Part shown: piece by piece, positions 1 to 7,351 of the stretch
Layout: every line of letters starts with the position of its first letter
How positions within the stretch are numbered: position 1 is the first letter of the stretch
Assembly (NCBI GenBank): GCA_017408725.1
Contig: JAFQUA010000007.1
Location: 1 to 20,271 of the forward strand
From: Oscillospiraceae bacterium
GTDB lineage: Bacteria; Bacillota_A; Clostridia; Oscillospirales; Oscillospiraceae
Direction of reading: 5' to 3'
Length of the DNA stretch: 20,271 nucleotides
Made by a program: the position numbers and the translations under genes
The notes under the pieces: model-generated
Seen by the model: the letters and a program-made list of their open reading frames with translations, nothing else
Database searches by the model: none
Told to the model about the DNA's origin: nothing

Positions 1-140
1 CCCTTGTCAGGGGAGCTGTCACGCGAACAGCGTGACTGAGGGGTAGTTTCTCTCCCTCCGTCTCAGCCTAACGGCTGAGCCACCTCCCTCGTCAGAGGGA
101 GGCTTGGCTGCATTCCGTTCGTAACATAAACGATCATTTA
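1..140 (+). mobile_element. MITE-like family A repeat, copy 1, left end outside window
   Basis: Position 1 corresponds to base 2849 of the complete copy at 2818-2986, so about 31 bases of the left end lie outside the window. Bases 1-60 are identical to 2849-2908. It is a chain of hairpins: a CCCTT/AGGGG-type stem, GTCACGC/GCGTGAC, CAGCC/GGCTG and CCTCCCTC/GAGGGAGG. The right end is the 14-bp terminal repeat TAAACGATCATTTA at 127-140. It contains no ORF. It ends 9 bases before the ribosome binding site of the DUF421 gene, so it occupies that gene's whole visible upstream region. Confidence 0.75.
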
Positions 141-158
141 CTTCACTTGGAGGAAATC

Positions 159-836
159 ATGCTGCTATCCTACATTCGCACCGTTATTCTTTATCTGATC
201 CTCATCGCCGTGATCCGCATGATGGGCAAGCGCCAGATCGGCCAGATGGAACCCTCGGAATTTGTGGTCACCATGCTGGTGGCAAACCTTGCTTCCATCC
301 CCATGCAGGACGGTGGCATCCCCCTTTACTCCGGCCTTGTTCCCATTTTAACAGTTTTGGGCGTAGAGCTGGTGCTGTCCGCTCTTTCCATGCGCAGCAT
401 CATCGTTCGCAGATTACTCTGCGGGAAGCCGGTGATCCTCATAGAAAACGGCCGCATTCTGCAGGATAATCTTCGCAGCACCCGCATCACACTGGATGAG
501 CTGACCGGACATTTGCGGGAAAAGGATGTTCTGGATGTGACCTCCGTTCAGTATGCCATTCTGGAAACCGACGGCAACCTCTCGGTATTCCCCTATCCGG
601 AGCATTTGCCCGCCAGCGCGAAGGATGCAGGGATTCGTCTAAAAAAGCAGCACCTGCCCATTACACTGGCAGCCGACGGCTGCCTTTATAAGCACAACCT
701 TTCCGTAGCCGGAAAGAGCAAGGAATGGGTGGATAAGCTGTTGCGGGAAAAGGATACAGAGCTTAAGGATGTATTGCTTCTGACCGTAGACGGTTCCGGC
801 AAAACCACACTTTTGCGAAAGGAGGAAGCCACATGA
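159..836 (+). CDS. DUF421 (YetF-like) membrane protein
   Basis: A 225-residue membrane protein of the DUF421/YetF family. The N-terminus is hydrophobic, with about three membrane segments in residues 1-85. Between the first two lies the family signature MGKRQIGQMEPSEFVV. A soluble C-terminal domain follows, of the kind that forms oligomers at the membrane surface in this family. The biochemical role is not established. Members are common in spore-forming Firmicutes. I chose ATG 159 because GGAGG at 149-153 sits five bases upstream; an in-frame TTG at 147 would overlap that site. The stop overlaps the next start (ATGA at 833-836), so the two genes are translationally coupled. No promoter was recognised, because the upstream space is filled by a repeat. 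Confidence 0.88.
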   Translation: MLLSYIRTVILYLILIAVIRMMGKRQIGQMEPSEFVVTMLVANLASIPMQDGGIPLYSGLVPILTVLGVELVLSALSMRSIIVRRLLCGKPVILIENGRILQDNLRSTRITLDELTGHLREKDVLDVTSVQYAILETDGNLSVFPYPEHLPASAKDAGIRLKKQHLPITLAADGCLYKHNLSVAGKSKEWVDKLLREKDTELKDVLLLTVDGSGKTTLLRKEEAT

Positions 837-1213
837 AACGGCTCTGGCTCGGAGTTTCCTTTCTGGTCCTTCTGCTGGCTTTCGGCATCTGGCAGACTGT
901 GGGAGTTTCCGGAATTCATGGTGACCTCTCCCAAACCCTTTCAGATGCCGCCCTTGCCGCAAGCCTCCAGGATTGGGAAACAGCAAATAACCTTACGGAA
1001 AACGCTCAAACTCAATGGGACCGTTACCGGCATCTCACCGCTTCCTTTGCAGACCACCAACCTCTGGAAGAAGCGGAGCAGCTCTTTGCCGAGCTGCAAA
1101 TCTGCAAGGAACTGTCGCTGGAAGAAAACTATGCCGTTGTCTGCTCAAATCTATCCCAGATCTGCAAGGCCATCGGAGAAAGCTTCCAGATCAGCTGGTG
1201 GAATGTGTTGTAG
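833..1213 (+). CDS. DUF4363 family protein
   Basis: A 126-residue protein with one N-terminal hydrophobic segment (about residues 4-24: signal anchor or uncleaved signal), followed by an acidic helical region. The layout and its place directly behind a DUF421 gene match the DUF4363 family, which usually accompanies DUF421 in Clostridia. AAAGGAGG at 818-825 precedes ATG 833, and the start overlaps the DUF421 stop by four bases. The pair is probably one membrane unit, with this protein as a partner whose helical part faces outside. No catalytic motif is visible. It ends five bases from the end of spoIIP on the opposite strand, with no obvious terminator hairpin between them. Confidence 0.8.
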   Translation: MKRLWLGVSFLVLLLAFGIWQTVGVSGIHGDLSQTLSDAALAASLQDWETANNLTENAQTQWDRYRHLTASFADHQPLEEAEQLFAELQICKELSLEENYAVVCSNLSQICKAIGESFQISWWNVL

Positions 1214-1218
1214 TTCTG

Positions 1219-2214
1219 TTATTTACTTCCCTTTGCCAAAGCAAGGATCCCTCTGGCAAGGGCATTGGCTGCCAGCATGGCCTGCTCATGGGTATCTCCC
1301 GCAGCACCCACCTCAATGAGCAGGCTTCCCGGTGTCAAATCCATATTAAATCGGGAGGAACGGAGGCTGACCGGCCGGGTCACCCCCGGATCAGAGCGCT
1401 CCAGCACCGCGCTGAGCTTCAGCGCCAAAGCAAAATTCTGCTGCCAGTTGGGATGGTAATTGCCCCCTGCATCCGTGCCCACCACCACCAGCAGCTGGGA
1501 GGATGGCTGTCCATCCACAGTGGCGGAGGTGGTAAGCTGGGTTCCGTTCGCGCCGTCAGATGCGTCCCGGTGGATGTCCAGCACCATCTGAATGGAAGGA
1601 TACTGGCGCAGATATTCCTCAATGGCTATTCTGGAATTGCCGTATGCGCCGTTGTAGGAAGGATAATCGTGATAGCTGCGATCGTGCAGTACGGAGATCC
1701 CTCCCGCTTCCAAAACTCTTGCAACCTCTTCACCAATGGATACCATGTTGTAATGCTCGTCCAGCGTCCGGTATGCCGCGTCCTCTTCATACTCCGTTCC
1801 AGGGGTCTGGGTATAGGCTTCCGTCCCATGGGTGTGTACGATCAGCACCGAAGGCGCGTCACCCGTCAAATCCCACCCAAGGGGCTGGGTCAGCAGACTT
1901 TCCACATCCGGTCGGTAATCGCACCCATAATATACGGAAATGCTCTGCATATCCTCCGGCGAGAAGGTAAGAACCGCTTCCGGCGGAAGTGACTGCTCCG
2001 GTGGCTGGGTCTGCAGGGGCTGTGTTTGCTGGGGTACACTCTGGGGTCGGCGCACAAGTCTGCCGGTCATAAGATACACGAGAAAGGACTGCGCCCCTTC
2101 ACTCTGAAACAACTTCCCAACCGGTTCAAAAAACCCTCCGCCTACAAGACGGAGGGTGATCGCCAATACAATAAGCCCTGCCCCCAGCCTTACGGTCTTC
2201 CGCTGTTGATCCAT
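1219..2214 (-). CDS. spoIIP: Stage II sporulation protein P (SpoIIP)
   Basis: Peptidoglycan hydrolase of the engulfment machinery. With SpoIID and SpoIIM it degrades septal and peripheral cell wall so that the mother-cell membrane can move round the forespore. The 331-residue product has an N-terminal membrane anchor (about residues 10-30), a Pro/Gln-rich linker (about 57-78) and a C-terminal catalytic domain. The zinc-site motif HTHGTE is at residues 127-132, and a DIHRDA motif follows further on. SpoIIP enzymes are known to have both amidase and endopeptidase activity. The start has a strong GGGAGG site seven bases upstream. No sigma-E promoter was identified in the 94-base gap before tadA, which runs the same way and may be co-transcribed. 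The gene indicates an endospore former. Confidence 0.93.
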   Translation of the reverse strand: MDQQRKTVRLGAGLIVLAITLRLVGGGFFEPVGKLFQSEGAQSFLVYLMTGRLVRRPQSVPQQTQPLQTQPPEQSLPPEAVLTFSPEDMQSISVYYGCDYRPDVESLLTQPLGWDLTGDAPSVLIVHTHGTEAYTQTPGTEYEEDAAYRTLDEHYNMVSIGEEVARVLEAGGISVLHDRSYHDYPSYNGAYGNSRIAIEEYLRQYPSIQMVLDIHRDASDGANGTQLTTSATVDGQPSSQLLVVVGTDAGGNYHPNWQQNFALALKLSAVLERSDPGVTRPVSLRSSRFNMDLTPGSLLIEVGAAGDTHEQAMLAANALARGILALAKGSK

Positions 2215-2308
2215 AAGATCCCTCCCGATAAATTGTCGAAAATCTTCGCAAACATCGAAAATTGGCGGATGATCAGGCTTGTCCTTTCGGGGCAGCCGCC
2301 ATATTCTT

Positions 2309-2794
2309 TTATTTTTGCGGACGGCACCACTTGGGCCTGTCCTTCAGTTCCAGCCGCAGATTGCGGAAAAATTCCTGCAGCAACGCAGAAGCCTCTTCCT
2401 CCCGCACTCCGGCGCACACCGCCGGATGGTGGTTGAACTCCATGGAAAACAGATCGCACACCGATCCGCAGGCGCCGCATTTGCTGTCTGACGCGCCGTA
2501 GACCACCCGGGGGATCCGGGCATTGACAATAGCACCGGCGCACATGGGACATGGCTCCAAGGTCACATACAGCGTACACTCCCACAGCCGCCATCCACCC
2601 AAATTCCGGCAGGCTTCGGCAATGGCTTCGATCTCCGCGTGACCCAGAGCCGTTTTGCCCGTTTCCCGGCGGTTTCTACCCCGGCCCACGATTTCACCGT
2701 TTCTTACAACGACGCAGCCCACGGGAACTTCCCCCTCGGCAGCAGCCTCTTTCGCCAGCGCCAGCGCCTCGTCCATATAAATAAGGTCATCCAT
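2309..2794 (-). CDS. tadA: tRNA-specific adenosine(34) deaminase TadA
   Basis: Zinc-dependent deaminase that converts A34 to inosine in the anticodon of tRNA-Arg(ACG), allowing CGN decoding. The 161-residue product has the full cytidine/deoxycytidylate deaminase signature: HAE (H52, E54; ligand and proton-shuttle glutamate) and PCPMC (C82 and C85, zinc ligands). I chose the ATG at 2794 because GGAGG (complement of 2803-2807) lies eight bases upstream. The in-frame ATG 15 bases earlier would overlap that site. The protein is of usual family length, with a basic C-terminus. The gene lies immediately downstream of repeat copy 2, whose end is about 24 bases from the start codon, so promoter signals lie in or beyond the repeat. 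Confidence 0.94.
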   Translation of the reverse strand: MDDLIYMDEALALAKEAAAEGEVPVGCVVVRNGEIVGRGRNRRETGKTALGHAEIEAIAEACRNLGGWRLWECTLYVTLEPCPMCAGAIVNARIPRVVYGASDSKCGACGSVCDLFSMEFNHHPAVCAGVREEEASALLQEFFRNLRLELKDRPKWCRPQK

Positions 2795-2817
2795 AGGCCT
2801 GTCCTCCATTTGAGAGA

Positions 2818-2986
2818 TAAATGATCGTTTAGCGCAGCACCAAGGCTCCCCTTGTCAGGGGAGCTGTCACGCGAACAGCGTGACTGAGGGGTAGTTTCTC
2901 TCCCTCCGAGCCGCCGTTCGGCGGCCCACCTCCCTCGTCAGAGGGGGGCTTTGGCGCACGCCGCTCATAACATAAACGATAATTTA
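2818..2986 (+). mobile_element. MITE-like family A repeat, complete copy 2
   Basis: A complete 169-bp element. The left end TAAATGATCGTTTA (2818-2831) is the inverted repeat of the right end TAAACGATAATTTA (2973-2986), with one mismatch. Outermost TA on both sides could be a TA target duplication. Inside are hairpins with arms GCTCCCC/GGGGAGC, GTCACGC/GCGTGAC, GCCGCC/GGCGGC and CCTCCCTC/GAGGGGGG. No ORF is present. Ends plus non-coding content fit a miniature inverted-repeat element mobilised in trans. It lies between the tadA start and the end of the XRE gene. Same orientation as copy 1, opposite to the copy at 7345. Confidence 0.8.
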
Positions 2987-3010
2987 TCTTACTCCAAACA
3001 AGAGGTTTCG

Positions 3011-3352
3011 TCAAGATTCCATCAGCAGCGCGGCAAAAAGAACCGTCAGTTCCTGCCGGGAAAAAGGCGTGGTCCTGCGCCGGTTCAGCTTTTGCTCCAG
3101 CTCCGCCATGGAAGAAAGCACCGTCTGATCTGCCTTTTGCATCTCCTGCTGCGAGCCGGGACGGCCTGTAAGCAGATAATCCACAGACACACCGAACACC
3201 TCCGCCAGCGCTACCAGCAGATCTGCCGCCGGCTCCCGCCGCCCCTGCTCATACATTCCAACCGCGCTGGCACTGATCCTGAGTCTTTGGGCCAGCTCCG
3301 CCTGACTGAAGCCGGCCTGCCGCCGCAGCGCCGCGATTCGTGCACCTAACAT
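3011..3352 (-). CDS. XRE (Cro/C1) family transcriptional regulator
   Basis: A 113-residue DNA-binding protein. Residues about 5-60 form a Cro/C1-type helix-turn-helix: LRRQAGFSQAELAQRL is the first pair of helices and ISASAVGMYEQGRREP the recognition part. VFGVSVDYLLTGR closes the domain as in phage-repressor-like SinR/Xre proteins. The rest is a polar helical tail without a recognised ligand or peptidase domain. I chose ATG 3352; upstream codons on this frame have no ribosome binding site, whereas AGAGG lies nine bases before this start. It is divergent from the zinc-ribbon/sigma-like cassette starting at 3562, with 209 bases between them, an arrangement typical of a repressor controlling its neighbour and itself. 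The target genes are inference. Confidence 0.87.
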   Translation of the reverse strand: MLGARIAALRRQAGFSQAELAQRLRISASAVGMYEQGRREPAADLLVALAEVFGVSVDYLLTGRPGSQQEMQKADQTVLSSMAELEQKLNRRRTTPFSRQELTVLFAALLMES

Positions 3353-3462
3353 AACCGCACCCTCTTTTTTTGTATTTGGTAGGCAAAATATACCATGCCA
3401 GCCTTGAAAAAATGGGAGAAATCTGGCTCCTACACATTTCGACGGACACCACACGCTCCGTG

Positions 3463-3472
3463 TAGTATACTA
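3463..3472. promoter_or_regulatory. Palindrome in divergent intergenic region, possible operator
   Basis: A perfect 10-bp palindrome TAGTATACTA lies between the divergent XRE gene and the three-gene cassette. It contains a -10-like TATACT. No convincing -35 box lies 16-18 bases upstream in the cassette direction. Cro/C1-type regulators usually bind short palindromes overlapping promoters, so this is a candidate operator, but nothing in the sequence proves it. Confidence 0.3.
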
Positions 3473-3561
3473 TTGTCTGGAAACATCTGGAAATGACGAA
3501 GAAAAACTGCTCCTGTTTTTCGACAATTCCGGTTTCCCATTTACGCGAGAGGAGGATGTCC

Positions 3562-3696
3562 TTGGCTAGAATAATCGAACCTACCCTATACATAGACGAG
3601 CAGGCATTGCCCCCTGCATATTTTTGCCCCCACTGCCGGGGCGCACTGTATCCCCCGGGCTATATATGTCTTCGCTGCGGGCAGGATCCGCTATGA
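3562..3696 (+). CDS. Small zinc-ribbon protein
   Basis: A 44-residue protein with two CxxC knuckles, CPHC and CLRC, twelve residues apart between facing cysteines. This is the pattern of a zinc ribbon. I favour the TTG at 3562, because GGAGG at 3551-3555 then has a six-base spacer; the ATG at 3556 touches the site directly. Longer versions from 3493 lack a binding site. The stop overlaps the next start as ATGA (3693-3696). Function is unknown. Small zinc ribbons of this kind can bind nucleic acid or protein partners. Its place as first gene of a cassette ending in a sigma-region-4-like protein suggests a transcription-related role, but this is inference. Confidence 0.62.
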   Translation: MARIIEPTLYIDEQALPPAYFCPHCRGALYPPGYICLRCGQDPL

Positions 3697-3926
3697 CCCT
3701 GCAGCAGATCAGCCGGGATTACGAAGCTGCCGCGGTGCTTCTTCGGCAGCGGCTGCGGCTTTTGCGGCAGATGCTTGCCGCCACAGAGGATCCGGAGGAT
3801 ATCTGGCACCTGAAGCGGCGGATCGCGGAGCTGACCCCCATGCTGACCCAGATGAACGAGCTGAGGGAACTGACCGAGCACTACTACGACAGGGGGTACT
3901 ACCGCAGTGAGAAATACACTCTTTGA
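3693..3926 (+). CDS. Small helical (probable coiled-coil) protein of unknown function
   Basis: A 77-residue, strongly helical protein. Leucine, arginine and glutamate repeat at heptad-like spacing across residues about 10-60, and the tail is tyrosine-rich (HYYDRGYY near 63-70). No signal peptide, membrane segment or enzyme motif is visible. Small proteins of this look often sit beside sigma-like genes in phage and integrative-element segments of Firmicutes; I do not recognise a named family. It starts within the stop of the zinc-ribbon gene (ATGA) and overlaps the next gene by 20 bases, so all three are almost certainly translated from one message. Confidence 0.68.
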   Translation: MTLQQISRDYEAAAVLLRQRLRLLRQMLAATEDPEDIWHLKRRIAELTPMLTQMNELRELTEHYYDRGYYRSEKYTL

Positions 3927-4149
3927 CGGTTACGAAGGCCCCCGTCTGCCCCGGGAAGTACAGCTCAAAAGGCTGAAAAGGGTCATCGAGGCAGAATTGT
4001 CTCCTTGCCAGAAGCAGACCCTCACCGCCTACTATTTTCGGCAGCTGACCATGGACGAGATCGCCCGGGAGCAGGGCGTAAACAAAAGCACCGTATGCCG
4101 GACCCTTCACCGGGCAGAGGCGAAGATCCGCCGGTGCCTGCGATACTAA
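3907..4149 (+). CDS. Sigma-70 region 4-like DNA-binding protein
   Basis: An 80-residue protein. Residues about 31-80 form a sigma region 4 helix-turn-helix: LSPCQKQTLTAYYF, then LTMDEIAREQGVNKSTVCRTLHRAEAKIRRCL. There is no region 2, so it cannot act as a complete sigma factor; known relatives of this size are phage or element transcription activators or small sigma-like regulators. The start is GTG 3907 inside the end of the previous gene, with AGGGGG about eleven bases upstream. A strong intrinsic terminator follows within eight bases. Grouped with the zinc ribbon, helical protein and divergent XRE gene it may be a small regulatory module or prophage remnant. No integrase or structural gene is nearby. 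Confidence 0.78.
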   Translation: MRNTLFDGYEGPRLPREVQLKRLKRVIEAELSPCQKQTLTAYYFRQLTMDEIAREQGVNKSTVCRTLHRAEAKIRRCLRY

Positions 4150-4156
4150 ATGCATT

Positions 4157-4185
4157 GCCGTGACACTGGGTCACGGCGTTTTTTT
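4157..4185 (+). terminator. Intrinsic terminator after sigma-like cassette
   Basis: Stem GCCGTGAC (4157-4164) pairs with GTCACGGC (4170-4177) round a five-base loop, followed by G and seven T (4179-4185). It begins eight bases after the stop of the sigma-like gene and separates it from thiN. Confidence 0.9.
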
Positions 4186-4279
4186 GCAAAAATATCCGAC
4201 AATTCCATTCTTCAGGGGTTTTCCTTTGTGGGCCGATATGATAAAATGAAAAAAACACAAAAAGAAACCGGGTGTCTTT

Positions 4280-4918
4280 ATGGCAAAATGCGTTATTTTC
4301 TGCGCTGCGGAATTCGATTCGCTGGTGCAGCCTTTGGAAAAAGAAGATCTGATCATCGCCGCTGACGGCGGTCTGCGGCATTTGCAGGAATTGGGAATCA
4401 CTCCGGATGTGATCTTGGGAGATTTTGATTCTCTGGGCTATATTCCGGAGGGCGCCAATGTGTTTCCCGTGGAAAAGGATGATACCGATGCCATGCTGGC
4501 CATCCGCCACGGTCTGAAACTGGGTTTCAAGCAATTTATCATCTACGGCGGCATGGGTGGCAGCAGACCCGATCACACCATGGCTAATCTGCAATCTCTT
4601 CAGTACCTTGCGGAGCATGGTGCCCGGGGGTATCTGGTGAGCAAAAACCACATGATCACCGTGATGAAAGAAGAAACTCTGGTATTCCCCGCCACGGCAG
4701 AGGGCATCCTTTCTGTTTTCTGCATCGGAAGCGACGCCGGGGGTGTTACGCTGGAGGGCTTAAAATACCCCCTCACCAATGGGACTTTGACAAGCAGCTT
4801 CCCTTTGGGCGCCAGCAACCATTTTACCGGAAAAACCGCTTCCGTCACTGTGAAAAGCGGCTGTCTCTTGCTTTTTTGGGAACGGAAAAACGGATTTCCC
4901 CAACGCAATCCCTTGTAA
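4280..4918 (+). CDS. thiN: Thiamine pyrophosphokinase
   Basis: Transfers pyrophosphate from ATP to thiamine to make the cofactor thiamine diphosphate, in the cytoplasm. The 212-residue product has the family motifs in order: AADGGLRHL (27-35), PDVILGDFDS (42-51), KDDTDA (66-71; Mg/ATP-binding aspartates) and GGSRPDH (93-99). The C-terminal half has the beta-rich thiamine-binding part, with SFPLGASNHF near the end. Length is usual. The ribosome binding site is weak. It follows a terminator, so it needs its own promoter: TATGAT at 4237 is a possible -10, but no good -35 was found. The next gene, a cation ATPase, starts 24 bases on in the same direction and is probably co-transcribed; no functional link between the two is evident. 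Confidence 0.92.
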   Translation: MAKCVIFCAAEFDSLVQPLEKEDLIIAADGGLRHLQELGITPDVILGDFDSLGYIPEGANVFPVEKDDTDAMLAIRHGLKLGFKQFIIYGGMGGSRPDHTMANLQSLQYLAEHGARGYLVSKNHMITVMKEETLVFPATAEGILSVFCIGSDAGGVTLEGLKYPLTNGTLTSSFPLGASNHFTGKTASVTVKSGCLLLFWERKNGFPQRNPL

Positions 4919-4942
4919 TCACACACAAGGAGGTCTTATACC

Positions 4943-7351
4943 TTGCGGAACATAAAGAAAAACGCTGCTCCGACCCGGCAGGATGTGCCGGTCATAAACG
5001 CGGATCCTTCCCTCGGTCTTTCTGAAGAAGAAGTACTGCTGCGGCAGAGCAGCGGGTGGTCCAACGGTCTGGTGCAAAGCGCTGCCCGTACAGAACGGGA
5101 GATCGTTCTGGAAAAACTCCTCACCTTTTTTAATCTGGTCTTTGTAATTCTTGCCGCGTTTCTGGCGCTGACCGGTTCTTCCGTCAAAAACATGACCTTT
5201 CTGATTGTGGTGGTGTGCAATATCGCCATCGGTATCTTTCAGGAGATTCGGGCAAAGCGGGCCGTTGACCGGCTGACGCTGGTCGCCGCCGCCCAGCTGA
5301 AAACCGTCCGTGCAGGCGAAGTGGTGCGGATCCGCTCCGACGCTCTGGTTCGGGATGATATTGTAGAATTTTCCACCGGCGACCAGATCTGCGCCGACGG
5401 CATCCTGCGCACGGGCACTCTGTATGTAAACGAAGCGCTGATCACCGGTGAAGAAGATCCGGTTTTGAAAACTGACGGTGATACACTGCGCTCCGGCAGC
5501 TTCGTAATCGCCGGTACCGGACGGGTACAGCTGACCCATGTGGGCGCCGATTCCTTTGCCGCAAGGCTGGCTGCCGAAGCTAAAAACGGCGCAAAGGCCG
5601 CAAAATCCGAAATGATGCGGGCTCTGGACCGGTTGATCCAGGTGGTAGGTATTGTACTGATCCCCGTAGGCCTTTTCCTTTTCTATCAGGAATTCAAAAT
5701 TCTGAACAGTTCTCTGACCGACAGTGCGGAGGCTACCGTTGCCGCACTGGTTGGCATGATCCCCGAGGGGCTTTACCTGCTGACCAGCGTTGCCATGGCA
5801 GTATCGGCCATCAAGCTGACCCGCCAAAAAGTGCTGGTGCAGGACATGAACTGCATCGAAGCCCTTGCCCGGGTGGATGTGCTGTGCGTGGACAAGACCG
5901 GCACCATCACGGAAGCCAAAATGGAAGTGGACAATGTGCTGCCGCTGACAGATGACACCCCCGAGCGGCTGGAGAGCATCCTTTCCGCCATCTATTCCGG
6001 CTGTGAACCGGAAAACGATACTGCCCGGGCGATGGAAGAGATGTTCGCCACCGGTTCCGATTGGGTCTGCACCCGCAGAATTCCCTTCACATCCGCCACA
6101 AAATGGAGCGCTTCCGTTTTCCGTGGGCAGGGCACCTTTATCGTCGGCGCACCGGAATCCGTCATGGGAAACCGGTATGATGAACTGCAGGAAACTGTGG
6201 AGGATTGGTCCTGCCGGGGTTACCGGGTGTTGCTGATCGCCCAGTATGCCGGCGAGCCGGATTCTTATCTGGAGCCGGGGAAGCTGCGTGCTCTGGCACT
6301 GGTGCTGCTGACCAACCGGATCCGTCCGGAAGCCAAGGAGACTTTCGCTTACTTCGCAAAACAAGGCGTTTCCGTCAAGGTCATCTCCGGTGACAATCCC
6401 ATCACCGTATCCGAAGTTGCCCGTCGGGCTGGAATTGCTGACGCAGACCGGTGCATAGACGCATCCACGCTGGACACCGACAGTGATTTTCTGCAGGCGG
6501 TTCAGGAATACACCGTATTTGGCCGGGTAACTCCCGACCAGAAAAAGCGGCTGATCCTTGCCTACCGGAAGCTGGGGCACACCGTTGCCATGACCGGCGA
6601 CGGCGTCAACGATGTGCTTGCCATGAAGGAAGCGAACTGCTCCGTGGCCATGGCCAGCGGCGCACAGGCTGCCAGTCAGGTAGCCAAGCTGGTGCTGCTG
6701 GAATCGGATTTTTCCGCCATGCCGGACATCGTGGCAGAAGGACGGCGTGTCATCAACAACATTCAAAGAGCGGCCACGCTGTTTCTGGTAAAGAACATTT
6801 TCTCTCTGGGACTCTCCCTTGTTTCCGTCATCACCGGCTTGGGCTATCCTTTGATCCCCATCCACATGACCATGATCTCCGCCCTGACCATCGGCATCCC
6901 CTCTTTCTTTCTGGCGCTGGAGCCCAATTACGAGCGGGTAAAAGGAAAATTCTTGCCCACCGTACTGCGAAAAGCATTGCCCGGCGGCATCACCAACATT
7001 CTCGCCGTACTGATGGCGCAGGCCTTCGGTGTGATCTTCGGCCTGCCGGAAGCGGAAAGCGCCACGGTTTGCGTGAGCGTTCTCAGTGTTGTGGGTCTTC
7101 TGGTGCTGTTTGAAACCTGCAAGCCCTTCGACAAATTCCGCGCTGTACTTTGGGGTTTCCTTGCAGCAGGCATCGCGCTTTGCTTTACGCTGCTCAGACG
7201 CCTTTTTGAACTGCAGGTTGCAGACAGCCGCACCCTGCTGGTAATGGCCGCGCTGATGCTGATGACCCCAACGGTATTCTTTGCCATGCAGCGGCTGTTT
7301 GACTGGGGCGACAAACTGGTAGCCCTTCTCCGCCAACGACGCTGCAAATGA
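4943..7351 (+). CDS. P-type cation-transporting ATPase (CtpE-like, possibly calcium)
   Basis: An 802-residue ATP-driven membrane pump. Visible motifs are TGE (168-170, actuator loop), PEGL (274-277, membrane segment 4 ion site), DKTGT (317-321, phosphorylated D317), ISGDNP in the phosphorylation domain and GDGVND (552-557, hinge). The N-terminus, the middle and a hydrophobic C-terminal block give about ten membrane helices. PEGLYLLTS and the run RVDVLCVDKTGT resemble actinobacterial CtpE, a calcium pump; there is no heavy-metal domain and no CPC motif. Substrate is therefore inferred as Ca2+ or another divalent cation. TTG 4943 is chosen because AAGGAGG (4927-4933) lies nine bases upstream. 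The last codon and stop lie in the end of repeat copy 3. Confidence 0.9.
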   Translation: MRNIKKNAAPTRQDVPVINADPSLGLSEEEVLLRQSSGWSNGLVQSAARTEREIVLEKLLTFFNLVFVILAAFLALTGSSVKNMTFLIVVVCNIAIGIFQEIRAKRAVDRLTLVAAAQLKTVRAGEVVRIRSDALVRDDIVEFSTGDQICADGILRTGTLYVNEALITGEEDPVLKTDGDTLRSGSFVIAGTGRVQLTHVGADSFAARLAAEAKNGAKAAKSEMMRALDRLIQVVGIVLIPVGLFLFYQEFKILNSSLTDSAEATVAALVGMIPEGLYLLTSVAMAVSAIKLTRQKVLVQDMNCIEALARVDVLCVDKTGTITEAKMEVDNVLPLTDDTPERLESILSAIYSGCEPENDTARAMEEMFATGSDWVCTRRIPFTSATKWSASVFRGQGTFIVGAPESVMGNRYDELQETVEDWSCRGYRVLLIAQYAGEPDSYLEPGKLRALALVLLTNRIRPEAKETFAYFAKQGVSVKVISGDNPITVSEVARRAGIADADRCIDASTLDTDSDFLQAVQEYTVFGRVTPDQKKRLILAYRKLGHTVAMTGDGVNDVLAMKEANCSVAMASGAQAASQVAKLVLLESDFSAMPDIVAEGRRVINNIQRAATLFLVKNIFSLGLSLVSVITGLGYPLIPIHMTMISALTIGIPSFFLALEPNYERVKGKFLPTVLRKALPGGITNILAVLMAQAFGVIFGLPEAESATVCVSVLSVVGLLVLFETCKPFDKFRAVLWGFLAAGIALCFTLLRRLFELQVADSRTLLVMAALMLMTPTVFFAMQRLFDWGDKLVALLRQRRCK

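Noticed and set aside
1213..1260. Bidirectional terminator between DUF4363 and spoIIP
   Set aside because: No stable stem with a T-run was found in this short convergent junction.
1015..1992. 325-codon plus-strand frame
   Set aside because: Overlaps DUF4363 and lies antisense to spoIIP; no family features.
3011..3454. Longer XRE protein starting at 3454
   Set aside because: The extra 34 residues do not resemble the family and have no ribosome binding site. ATG 3352 has one and begins at the conserved domain.
3443..3471. Sigma-A promoter for the zinc-ribbon cassette using TATACT at 3466
   Set aside because: The hexamer at the expected -35 distance does not resemble TTGACA, so only the palindrome is reported.
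4919..7336. 805-codon open frame on the minus strand
   Set aside because: It lies antisense to the P-type ATPase, which has all family motifs on the plus strand. The translation has no recognisable domain and low-complexity His/Gly/Gln composition typical of antisense frames in GC-rich genes.
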